A stretch of 64,000 bases of DNA, from the NCBI RefSeq assembly GCF_905220365.1, contig NC_061154.1:496001-560000 (forward strand). Direction: 5' to 3'. The position numbers and the translations under genes were made by a program. Origin of the DNA: Vanessa cardui (taxonomy: Eukaryota > Arthropoda > Insecta > Lepidoptera > Nymphalidae). A model generated the notes under the pieces. That model worked only from the letters and a program-made list of their open reading frames with translations. It was not told the origin of the DNA and did not search any database. How positions within the stretch are numbered: the first letter of the stretch is position 1; each line of letters opens with the position of its first letter. Below are positions 10,343-21,000 of the stretch, piece after piece.

Positions 10343-10882
10343 TTATATATCACTCTCTCTTTTGTGCAGTTCAAGGTATTCTTGAGAGGTGGTGAGCGGC
10401 TGCCGTGAAATTGAAGCTGCTACTTCTGATCCGTGCCTGTGAACTTCTTGGTAGTCCTCACTGTGGAATGGATGCACGTACTGAACCTGTTGGTATTGGC
10501 TCTCTAGTTCAGTAAAGTCTAGGGGTGGCTGCTTGTGTGGTGTTGCCGACCAAATAGATACAATCCAACGGTTTCCTGTTTGATAGATATAATTCAAGCA
10601 TTAGTATAACAAAACTATGGAAAAACTAATATTAAATCATTTAGATTACTGTCTGTATCAAAAATAGAGAGATAATTCACCCGTGTGTCGATCCAGCCAG
10701 TAGTCGGAGTATCTGGAGCAGCAGCACACAACGTTCAAGATGAGCAGGGCTCCGAATATAACCGAGCAGATCGCTATGGCGATATAAAACGGCGTGAAGT
10801 CGCCCACTTTAGAAAGAATTGGATTTATAGCTTTGTACGTTCCATTCCCTGTAAAGTAAGCGTGAGATTCATATGCCGACAT
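10343..10882 (-). CDS. uncharacterised single-pass membrane protein, 144 aa; first cistron (exons 10882-10681 and 10575-10343)
   Basis: ATG at 10882 starts MSAYESHAYFTGNGTYKAIN; donor GTGAAT after 10681 and acceptor aaacag before 10575 join in phase 1 to give DRHTG-NRWIVSIW. Residues about 31-53 form one hydrophobic segment followed by a cysteine cluster (CCCSRY), a plausible palmitoylation site. The short N-terminus carries an N-glycosylation sequon (NGT), which suggests an N-out, C-in type III topology. The roughly 90-residue tail has the strongly patterned HTGNRWIVSIWSATPHKQPP and PLDFTELE segments, then a Gln/His-rich region, and ends KRESDI. I do not recognise the family. The TAA is followed after one base by the ATG of a second cistron. 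Confidence 0.82.
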
Positions 10883-10895
10883 TTTCGTATTAGAA

Positions 10896-11129
10896 CCTGC
10901 CGAAGAAAAAATATGCTTCAGGTACTACGCTTCAAAACACCCAAACACGCCCTATATAGACTTATTAAAGCATTTAATTGTGAAAAATTAGTAACACAAC
11001 AACAGACACTTTCATATTTAGGGCGTGGTAAACAAAACGATGCGAGAAATTGAATTGAATAAACAAATCGGACGCAAAAATTAAATTAATTGTATAAGAA
11101 TAATCACTAAAAGACGATAAAACATTACC
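10896..11129 (-). other. probable 5'UTR intron of the dicistronic gene
   Basis: A good donor (AAG|GTAATG, exon end at 11129 or 11130) and a good acceptor (tttcttcggcag before 10896) on the minus strand bracket this stretch just upstream of the first-cistron ATG. This suggests a noncoding first exon around 11130-11300. Inferred from splice-site consensus only. Confidence 0.4.
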
Positions 11130-11199
11130 TTATATTTGATAACTTTAAGCTTGTTTCACTATTTCGTGTAAGAAAACGGTTGCCGTTTTCCAACTGTAA

Positions 11200-13148
11200 A
11201 TTATAAATTGACAAGTGACGCGGGATGCTGATTGCCGATGCCGAATGTCGTTGTCGATGTCGAATGCTAGAAGCGGCATTACTCTATGTCTATGGACGCA
11301 CGTCGCACTGACACTGAGTCACACACTTTGGTTTAAATTTGAAACAAATATGTAATAGAGTATAATCTAATGACACTTGGAATTAACTAATTAAACTGTG
11401 TTAATTTTCGTTATTAATAAATCAATTAAAGATTTTTTATTTAAGTACTTTCTTAGGAATAATTAAAGTAAAACTAATAATTGCTGCTTAATTATTCTTA
11501 TAATGTATTTTTGCGAATGAACTGTAGATATATTTACATTATTTTTGCTTAACACTTCGCCACTACTTATTGACTATAAAATAATTATATTTTTATATAT
11601 AATTCCTTTATTATATATTTAAATACATGGAATATGTTATTTTTTTAAGTAGAGCATTTTTCCTCTTGCTTTCTTTCATCTTCTCCTTCTCGTGATTAAT
11701 TTCGTAAAAAGCGACGGAGTCGTGTAACAGGAAACTGGCGTAAAAAAAGAAGAAAGGAATATTATTAAAAAAATATCGAAGTCGAAACCAAGTCTAGTAG
11801 GTAGTAGTTTAGTAGGCGTTCTCTTATACTTGATTTATGATATGTCGTTAATCTGAGTAGGTAGGCTACCTTATGTATTTATTATTATTTTATTTAAATC
11901 AATTTAAATAAAATAATAATATATACAAGCACATACAATCAGCTTTGACCATTCATTTAATTTACAGAATAGTATTATATGTAATTGCAGTTGTCCCGTG
12001 TGGTGACGGCGACGAATATCACCATCCCATCTCGCGCGATTTTCAAAATCGATTCGAATGCTTAGCAGAGAAAAGAAGTTGTAAATCTAGCTCAGTCTAA
12101 GTCATTTGAGGCCCGATGTACAAATGGAACCAAAATATATATTTGTGTTTACCCAGCTGCTTATGGAGAAGAAAGGCCTTAAACGATTCTGACGTCCTCA
12201 GATGATGATACCACACGATACCTACTTTATACAATTCGTATTAAAGAAGCCATCGAGCGCAACAAAGGCTCCAATGTTTTTGTAAGAGATATTTCTATTG
12301 GGAGTATGGTGCGCCGTCCGTATAACTAATGACGTAATTTGCGTAAGTAAGTACTATGGTAGAGATGTAGAAGCACTGTTTGGCTTTCTATCAGTACGTC
12401 GTTACGCCGTATCCACTCATTAGCCACTCAAAGCGCATGTCATATCTTTTACGTCATCGTTTTAAACAACGAATAGTTCTTACAAGAACAGTTTATTTGA
12501 AACATGAAATAGGCTTTGTAAGAAGTTGTTTTGATACTTCCTTACGTTTTTCTATCGAATATTCCATGATTCTACACGCTACAAAGCAAAAGTTTTATCA
12601 CACTGTCGTACTTAGCTTAAGAAAGCTTCTATATCTTCAAAAGGGGTCCAGTCCATACGGGCCTCAGATCTACAGTAGCGGTACGATAGCGACACGGAGA
12701 GTTTGTAAAGATACCCTACCGACGATACCCTTTGTGCCACGTGGTAGGAGATTGAACAAACTAAAAGGTGTCAAGAAAGAAAGTCTTATACCACTTTTAT
12801 AGAATCTAAACAGCATTGTTTCATTATTAGAATCAGTGGCAGAACATTGATATCAAATAAATATTGATTACTATCCGTTATGGCCAATCAGCGTAAAGTC
12901 AGCAATGATTTTATGATTCCTTGTACGTAAAATATTGGTGCGAACATCACTATCCTGTCAAATTGTTAAAAAACAGATATGCTTTGACAAAATAAAGTTT
13001 GTCACGCGAATTTGCATAAATTCAATAGATTCAAATTTGTTACGATTACGATTATGATAGGTTAATTTCCTTTTTATATTACTTTAGCTTATTGATCTCT
13101 TCGTATTTTTATTAGAGCACGAAATCAAAATTGCTAATCGCAAGGGTC
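11200..13148. other. intergenic region upstream of the dicistronic gene
   Basis: Contains the palindrome at 11880-11921. A long plus-strand open frame at 12380-12802 lacks an ATG start and any recognisable motif, so I do not call it. Otherwise nothing identifiable. Confidence 0.4.
11880..11921. repeat. near-perfect 42-bp AT-only palindrome
   Basis: Left arm attattattttatttaaat and its exact complement are separated by only ca; the outer t/a pair extends it. No adjacent element ends were recognised. Confidence 0.8.
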
Positions 13149-14830
13149 AAAATCAAAATAAACTTTATTCAAGTGGGTGGTTATCAAAGTACAAGCACTT
13201 TTGAATCGTCATTTCACAATTAAATGAAGCTACCACCGGTTCGGAAAGTAGATTCTACCGAGAAGAACCGGCAAGAAAATCAGTAGTTAATCTTTTTCAA
13301 CATTTAAAAAATACAATCATATTAGTTAAATACAATAGAGATATGTATGTAATGTATCCTGCCAGGAAGTCAACAGGAATTAATTCCAAGCTTGCTCCAA
13401 GATTATAAATAGACCGGATTGCTCTCTTTTGTAAAATAAAGACAGATTCAATATCTGCAGCGTCACCCCAAAGTAATATGCCATATGTCATTATATTGTG
13501 AAAATAACCAAAATAAACTAAACTATCGGTGTCAATATCAGTTAGTTGTCTAACTTTTCTAATCACGTATGCTGCGAAGCTGAGTCTTTTTGTTAGGGAT
13601 GATAAATGGGGACTCCACTGAAGTCTGAAATCCAATTCTATTCCCAAGAACCCCGTAGTATCGGCTACATCAAGCCTGCCACCGCTTAAAGATATATTAT
13701 AGTTTTGCTTTCTAACATTGGGTAGGGTAAAAACTACACATTTTGTTTTTTGAGCTTTCAAAACTAAATTATTTACTTTAAACCAATCGTGTGTCTGTGA
13801 TAATGCATCGTTCACATCGTCATATTCCGTTTTTTCCTGTCGACCTTAAAAATCAGTGAAGAAGTTAAAAATCGTCAGCAATCAATACTATATCACAAAT
13901 ACCTTCAACATAGAAAGGAAGATTATTTATATATGTATACTAGAAATAGAAAGGGGCCCAAAATTAAACCTTGTGGAACACCCATTTTTAACGTAGATTC
14001 AGAAGACTTTATTCCATTAATGAAAACTTGCTGAATTCTTTGACTTAAGTATGAAGCAATGAGATCAAGAGCCTTACCTTTAACACCGTAATATGTGAGC
14101 TTAAAAAGAAGCGTCTCGTGTTCTAAACAATCAAATGCTTTAGAGAAATTACAAAATACTCCAATAGCATTCTGTGATTTCTCCAAAGCATCGTAAATAT
14201 GTTTAAGATGCGCAATTCCCGCATCAGTTGTTGATCGACCTTTTGTAAAACCAACTTGCTCGCTATGAAAAATAGTATTTGTTCCGAAATGGACAAGAAG
14301 TTGAATTAAAATGATTTTTTCGAAAATTTTACTTAAAGATTGGAGTATTGAATTAGGCCTGTAATTACTGGGATCGCTTCTATTTCCATTCTTAAAACGT
14401 GGTAAGACTTTACTACATTTTAACAAGTTAGGAAATGAACCCGTGTCCAAACTCTTGTCAAAAATTACTGTTATATACGGAGCAATATCGTATATGATGT
14501 TATTAATGAATTTTACCGAAATGCCCCATATGTCATTAGTTTTTTTAATATTATGTGTTTTAAATACTTTTATAACATATATTGCATATACTTTTTCAAA
14601 AGAAAAATTAATAATGCATTTAGAAACATTATTATTTAATAATCTAGCTGCTTCTAATTTAGATGATTTTAAATGAGATGTTATTTTATTAGTTATGTTA
14701 TCAAAAAATATCTCAAATAAATTTGCAACTTCTAATTCAGAATTTGTGTATGGTCAAGTTTGCCATCGAATGTAAGGAAACTGTTTGTTTTAATAATCGT
14801 ATGTAGCGATTATTTTGACATGTAATGGCG
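13149..14830 (-). mobile_element. 5'-truncated non-LTR retrotransposon (CR1/Jockey-like), decayed
   Basis: On the minus strand the reverse transcriptase can be followed from IWGISVKFINNIIYDIAPYI (about 14540) through SNYRPNSILQ, the motif A region FCNFSKAFD, motif B GVPQGLILGP (about 13960) and an ADD motif C remnant near 13885. The C-terminal YFGYFHNIMTYGILLWGDAA and LQKRAIRSIYNLGAS domain follows. The frame is broken near 13840-13920 and motif A has Asn in place of the first catalytic Asp. The 3' end carries the tail caaaataaactttattcaag (13151 onward), also seen alone at 50648. Confidence 0.88.
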
Positions 14831-15465
14831 ACTTGTTACAAAAGCCTTGGACGACTACTACAGTAATCCCAATGTCAATAAAATTGTTAAATTTATTGTG
14901 CAACCTTTACTCTTGTAATGATCATACAGGAGGTATAACCGCCAAAATTTATTATTTGGTTATTCTTTTTCAGCATCATAATTGTAATGATGAAGTCATA
15001 CTTATGTTATTTAATTACAGTTAATTATTTATATCCCTCTGAAGGTCAACAAGTTACTTTAATTGTCAGAGTACTTACCCCACCATAACCACTAACCTGT
15101 AGCCTGTGAATAGCCTGTGAATAGCCTGTGAAGGCTGTTAGTGGTGCCGTAAGTAATAATATTAAAATATTTCTTTGAAATGTGGCACTGAAAATAGTAG
15201 TAGTTATATAACCAGTGTGTGCAATGGTATATATGTAGACAGTTCTCAGTCAGAAAAATATAACTAACCATCAATCATCATCATTCATAGTAATGCAAAA
15301 TATATAAATTTTGTTTTTCGTGATCTACTCCTTTTCCCCCACTTTTACACTTTTCTAGATTTACGAAATCCTTGGTGACTATTATGCGCCTGTAAAAGTG
15401 GTATAAAATACAAACTTAATAACACTAATTACACTCAAATATTCAACAATTTTGATAAACTTAAA
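14831..15465. other. intergenic spacer between two non-LTR relics
   Basis: AT-rich sequence. Apart from the tandem 11-bp repeat at 15100-15132 I see no gene or recognised element. Confidence 0.4.
15100..15132. repeat. three tandem copies of an 11-bp unit (tagcctgtgaa)
   Basis: Three exact consecutive copies, preceded by a related aacctg. A small minisatellite in intergenic DNA. Confidence 0.85.
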
Positions 15466-16322
15466 CTCAAAACTCAAATAACTTTATTCAATATAGAAGT
15501 ATTACACTTTCTTATTGATGGTCAAAGAAATGTCTCATATATTATATAAACAATTTAATATGAAATGAAATAGCCAAGGCAGAGATGGCCCAGTGGTTAG
15601 AACGCGTGCATCTTAACCGATGATTGCGGGTTCAAACCCAGGCAAGCACCGCTGATTCATGTGCTTAATTTGTCTTTATAATTCATCTCGTGCTCAGCGG
15701 TGAAGGAAAACATCGTGAGGAAACCTGCATGTGACAAATTTCATACAAATTCTGCCACATGTGTATTCCACCAACCCGCATTGGAACAGCGTGGTGGAAT
15801 ATGTTCCAAACCTTCTCCTTAAAGGGAGAGGAGGCCTTTAGCCCAGCAGTGGGAATTTACAGGCTGTTACTTTAGCCAAGGGGCGATTTTTTTTTAATTT
15901 AAGGCAACAGAGACATTTTGAACGCTTTCTGGAATCCTGTTGTATAACCGTATACATTGTCCCACAAATAAGTTACTGACTCTATGCAGTCGAGTAAAAG
16001 GAGTAACAAGTTTGTGTTTGTTTTTTGTACCAATGTTATGAGTATCACATTTTCTCATGAAATGATTAATATTTTTTCATACATATGTAACATTGCAGAA
16101 TATATATTGAGAAGCAACAGTCGATATCTTGATTTCTTTAAATTTATTCCTTAACGATTCTTTAGCTCCTAGGTTATAGATTGCGCGAATAGCCCTCTTC
16201 TGTAGCACAAATATAGTATGGATAGCGGCTGCGTTGCCCCACAGCACAATACCGTATGATATTATACTGTTAAAGTAACTGAAATATACTAAGCGAGCCG
16301 TATCAACATCGGATAATTGCTT
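15466..16322 (-). mobile_element. second 5'-truncated non-LTR element of the same superfamily, split by a SINE
   Basis: Minus-strand frame 16322-16085 reads LSDVDTARLVYFSYFNSIIS then YGIVLWGNAA and LQKRAIRAIYNLGAKES, the C-terminal domain also present in the element at 13149. Further toward the 3' end KLVTPFTRLHRVSNLF and VGQCIRLYNRIPESVQ are still readable in pieces. The 3' tail (taactttattcaatatag) is at about 15478. A family A SINE sits inside at 15580-15872. Confidence 0.82.
15571..15881 (+). mobile_element. family A tRNA-derived SINE with 9-bp target-site duplication
   Basis: The SINE body (15580-15872) has a tRNA-like head with agatggcccagtggttagaa and B-box gcgggttcaaaccc. The tail includes gaggcctttagcccagcagt and ends caggctgttact. 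It is flanked by TAGCCAAGG at 15571-15579 and 15873-15881, a perfect target-site duplication proving insertion into the non-LTR element already present. Confidence 0.9.
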
Positions 16323-16509
16323 TTAAAAATCCAATGATATAGTTTTTATTTAAAATTGATCTCAGGTAAAAATACTCATGTAAAAATTTACATTGTATTT
16401 ATTAATAGTTAATAAATTATGCGGAATAGTAACACTTAAATTTTCATTTATTTTAAAGCTCGTCGTCTTATGATGACTTTGAAGACGGTGTAAGGGGTTA
16501 CCAGGCGTA

Positions 16510-17881
16510 ATAAATAATAAACAAAATCACATTTATTAATTCATTGTTATTTACACATATATTTACAATAATAATAAATACACAGAGGAATAATGAAAAC
16601 ACAACATACAGATTGTCTTAACACAGTTGAAAGTCTTATATTTATTGCAGTTGCTTAACTAATGACGAATACAAGCAGACGTGAGAGCACCTGTCACCAG
16701 TTTGTGAAATATTACGAAAATAGAAGACTAAGTTATGTCAATCCGATCCATAGATGGCGACAGGTCCTTTGCTTAATCCAGTCGGTAAGAAATAGTTACT
16801 ATAAGTAGTCATTGTTAGCAACGCACTACGGAGTTTTAATTTTTTGAAACAAATTCTCATTTCCACTGTCATTTCAAAGATAAACTCCTGCATTAAAAGT
16901 TGCAAACTAATGGAGCATAGTTAAAAGAACGAATACCATGTCATGTCGGAGAATCTTACTTAATTTAAAAAAAGATATTTAGAAAGAGATCGCGGTGTCA
17001 ATAAAAATATAAGTCAATTGATTGAATGGATTTACGTTTGGTGATTAGTCAACTATAATTATTACAGATAGATATTCGTATTTATGTACAGAGACGTATC
17101 AGGTGTGTGAATATAGAAATTACAATGTCCATTATTTATCAGAATATTATTTAACAATTGCATATAATCGTACGTTGTGTTTGGGGTGAGATTCGAGTTA
17201 CAATAAAAAAAACTTATTCAATATAAATTAGGCGTAAGTGTGACTATCTTTGTTGAATTCCTGCGCGACCTGAAAACGAATGGTTCACATGTTAAAATTA
17301 AGCGACGTCGTCTGACACAGTAAAGTAAACTTAAGTTATTCTCGATTGGCAATCAAATTCATTTATCCTATACTGTTTACTGTTAGAAAGCTGTCGGATT
17401 ACCAATTTAATATACATCGATACCAAATAAATATTTTAATTATCGACTTAGCATTGGCCCCGGAACGACTAGGGCATGACATAATTTATGTGCTAAGTTG
17501 ATGATCTTTGCTTGTGAACACTTGTGTGAAGTGAATACTTTACGATTTCATATTTGTATATATTTAAGTTTACTAATCAACACTTGTATACATGTACAAC
17601 TCACCCGGCGCTGCTCAGCTCGCTCGGCCCCGACTAGTGCCCGTCTAGAGTCCTGTTTACTGGAAACCGATCATTTGCGATCATTATGACGACAAGTATT
17701 GCAAGTCGCTTAGCTCACAATATACATACACAAAATTATTTCGCTGAGCGAGAAACATTTGCGCGCTCGAGCAAACAATATTAACAATATTAAAAATAAT
17801 TTATGTTTAGTTAATTCGCATTATTCGCATTAGAAAATCATCATCATCAGTTCATCAGTCATGAATGTTTTGGGGAGTGGG
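16510..17881 (-). other. putative 3'UTR of Fhos (or a missed terminal intron and exon)
   Basis: Follows the read-through stop of the last identified Fhos exon and ends near a minus-strand AATAAA (complement of 16527-16532). No frame continuing the formin C-terminus was found. If the GTGAGT after 17941 is used as a donor, part of this would be intron and a short last exon would lie here. Confidence 0.35.
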
Positions 17882-18056
17882 TCAAGGGGGGCTTATGTGA
17901 GGGATGATGCTGTAGTGTAGGGACGGTAAGGGATACTCACAGCTCTTCCTGTCCGCGAGGCGGTTCCGGCGCCGTTCCCGCACCAGCGGCCGCCGGTTGG
18001 TGGTGGCGGAGAGCACGAGGCTCTCGATCATCTCGTCCTCTGGCGCAGTTGTTCCG
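17882..18056 (-). CDS. Fhos: Fhos exon 16 (DAD-like C-terminus)
   Basis: Acceptor ttcgcacccgctcag. It encodes GTTAPEDEMIESLVLSATT followed by NRRPLVRERRRNRLADRKS, the diaphanous-autoregulatory-type end of FHOD proteins. Read-through gives a stop at 17884-17882. However, CT|GTGAGT directly after RKS is a good donor, and other FHOD proteins continue with a further basic segment, so a short last exon may be missing. Confidence 0.72.
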
Positions 18057-21000
18057 CTGAGCGGGTGCGAAATTATATGTTTAAGATAGTTTGTATTACT
18101 TGTGTCAATTGTCAGATTTATTTCTCGTTAATTGTATAGATGGAATTACTAGTCTTTTAAATCGCGCTGATGTTTTGTGCATATTAATATTGTATGCGAA
18201 TTAATAAAAGGAGTTTTCAAGATGAAAGTGCGATCAGCAAAATAGTGCAGTGTTGACATAATACTTCATGAATTCTCGTATTCTAATAAGAAATGTATAT
18301 GACAACATATATTTCTCTTGTCTATGACAATATATATTTTTATTCTACATAGTTAAAACACATTGGCTAAATATGTTTGACTAACTAAAATGTAATTTGT
18401 CGTAGCCTAACGGTTAGCGTATTGAATCGTGTTGATGGTACGAGAGGGAACTGACTTGCGCGGGCGCATGGCCGGCTTGCGTCGCGAGTCCATCAGGTCT
18501 CTGTCGGCGTCGCTCTTCAGCAGCTCCTTGAGTGCGCTGTCCGCCGTGTGCTCGCCCTTGCTCGCGTAGTTGCCCACCTGTGACGTCACACAGACATACA
18601 TACACATTTAGTGCCAACTCAAACTCAAACTTAACACTCCACACCTGACAGACATTTACTTTCCAAGTGTTAGGAGAAATATTATCGTTAAAGACAATAC
18701 ATTTAACCAGTTATGTATAACTTTAATATTTCTTGTTTTCTTTTTAAGCAAATAAAGTCCTTGAGTATATAAGAATGATGTATTTAATAAAGAGACGTCT
18801 CCTAGTTGTGACACGTACGTCAATTATCATCTTTCCTCTGGTCTTATTTCTCTCGCGATGGTTGGCTCTCTTCTCCAGCTGCTGCAGCACTCTCTCGCGC
18901 GTCGTGCGGTACTCCAGCGCGAACTCCGCGATCACCTTCAGCAGCTCCGAGGGTCTGGTCTTTGGGACGTCACCCACTGGCACGCCAAGGTAGAGCAGGA
19001 ATTTATTATATCTGAAAGTAATAATAAATGTAAATTTAGACACCGGTCGCTATTACATATCCCATCGTTGAGTTTGGTGCTTAATTATTATCATCAATTT
19101 ACAATCAAAGAATTACAATTATCGTTCTGCTTCGAAATAAAGTAAAACATGCAGGCACATTAAATAACACAAATAAAGTCATAAACACGACACCAGCGAG
19201 TCTGTGGAGGCAGTACAACAAAAACATAAATAACGAGATTTGAGTTCCTTTACAAAGTTTTTGTTCCATTGTCTTCAAACTTACCAGAAGTCCTCTGTAT
19301 CATTTTCTCAAACAAACACCGAGTTACCTGTTCATGACCCGCTTCTTTACGATGCTGAGCAGTATTATGCGCTCCGCAGCATCCGTGAGGAACTCGTTGA
19401 TCTTGGTCTTGAAGATCTGCGAGCCATCGTGTTTGGCGACCCTCTTCATGTGATCCCAGGAGGCTTTGCAGTCTGATTCCAATTTAAGGAGATTTGCGCT
19501 GAGCACTTCGAAATCGACCTTGGACGCGCGTATCACAGGACCGACCTAGCAGGATAAATAAAATTTCGTTTAAAATAATCAAATAAATATATAAAAAAAA
19601 AAATTGACAAAAAGTTCAAGTACCTCACTGAAGAAGTCGGTGGTGTCCGGGAACTTCTCGATGATCATCTCGCAAATATGGTACAGCAGTGGGTGCTTAT
19701 GGACGGTGTCCTTGACCTCCATCACCTTAGAGAGATATTCCAGCCGGAATCCCTTCACCTGATTCCCGTTCAAGAAGCTGCCCACAGACCTCAGCGTCGA
19801 AAGGATTACTTTGAACGTTTTATTAGCTTTCAGCAGTTCTATGCCCTGCTTTAGATCCATTAGAGGTTCTGCTATTTCTTTCTGTAATGTTATAAAACCA
19901 ACCCAACATTTTAGTTATGCGAAAAACCAATAGGAAATAATTATAAGTATACTTATGTAGTTTTAACATTATTTTAAATTTCTCACCTCTAAATTATCAA
20001 AATCCAGCTTGAAGACCCAAAGCTTAAGCCTGGACGACAGCTCGTTGATAGAGGCCAGGGTCAGGAGAAACTGTTCCGCGCAGCCCAGAGGTAGATCGGG
20101 GTTTGCGAACTGGAATAATTTTCAGTATATTAATAATTAACCGATATACAAATATATATCTAACAAGTTGTTATGTTAAATGGACCGAACCTGTGCCTCT
20201 TGTATTTTGACCTTCTCTTCGTGCGTGGGGAGCATCGTCAGTAATTTCTCGATCCCCTCCCGGCCGATGACAGTCGCGTCCATCTTCATGATCGCCACCT
20301 TGATGGTCTGCGGCGTTGGCAGCTTCTTCATGGCTATGCTGATCGCGTTCGATCTTTTTGTGTCAAGAATCAGGTTTCTCTTTGGTTCCATAAGTTTCTA
20401 TGTTTATAATTTAATCGTTAATTATACAATCTGATATATTGTAAAGAATTTTAAAGATAATAAAATGAGATATGCTAAATGTTACTTTTGATTTACAATG
20501 AATACGGAAATTTGGCTAGTTTACAGTATTCCAACTATTTAAGAATTTTATGTTTATTAAAACTCGAAAAAACGCGCATATTTTTTTGTTATATTTTAAG
20601 GTACACGAATAAAGAACATGTAGTTACTTACTTCCTGTTGCGTTGAAGAGGACGATCGATTACATGAAAAATAAAAAATATAACGTTTATATATTTGTAA
20701 CGTACATATAGGAGTTACAATAATAAAATATATGTAATAACGTATTTTTTCTATACAAGTAAATTAAAAAATATGCATGGTTACTGGTCGGTGAAGTAGT
20801 AGTAGTATAAATACATCAACTTCTATTATGGATATATTTTAACCGATATATGGATGGATTTTCTATAGAAATTTTCGACGTGTGTTTAAAAGGGTCGATT
20901 TAACTCACCTTGATTATTAAATCGTTGGTTCGTGATTCGAAGAGATGTTCCAGCATCGCAGTATCCAAGCTGACCTCTGGCAGGTCGTCCCAAATGAATC

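Noticed and set aside
12380..12802. Plus-strand open frame of 140 codons, the longest outside the genes
   Set aside because: It starts with TTG rather than ATG, has no recognisable domain or membrane pattern, and no splice partners; probably chance or decayed repeat.
18407..18455. Read-through of Fhos exon 15 to a TAG as the true C-terminus
   Set aside because: The DAD motif in the next exon joins in frame if AA|GTCAGT is used, which fits FHOD proteins better; read-through may exist as a minor form.
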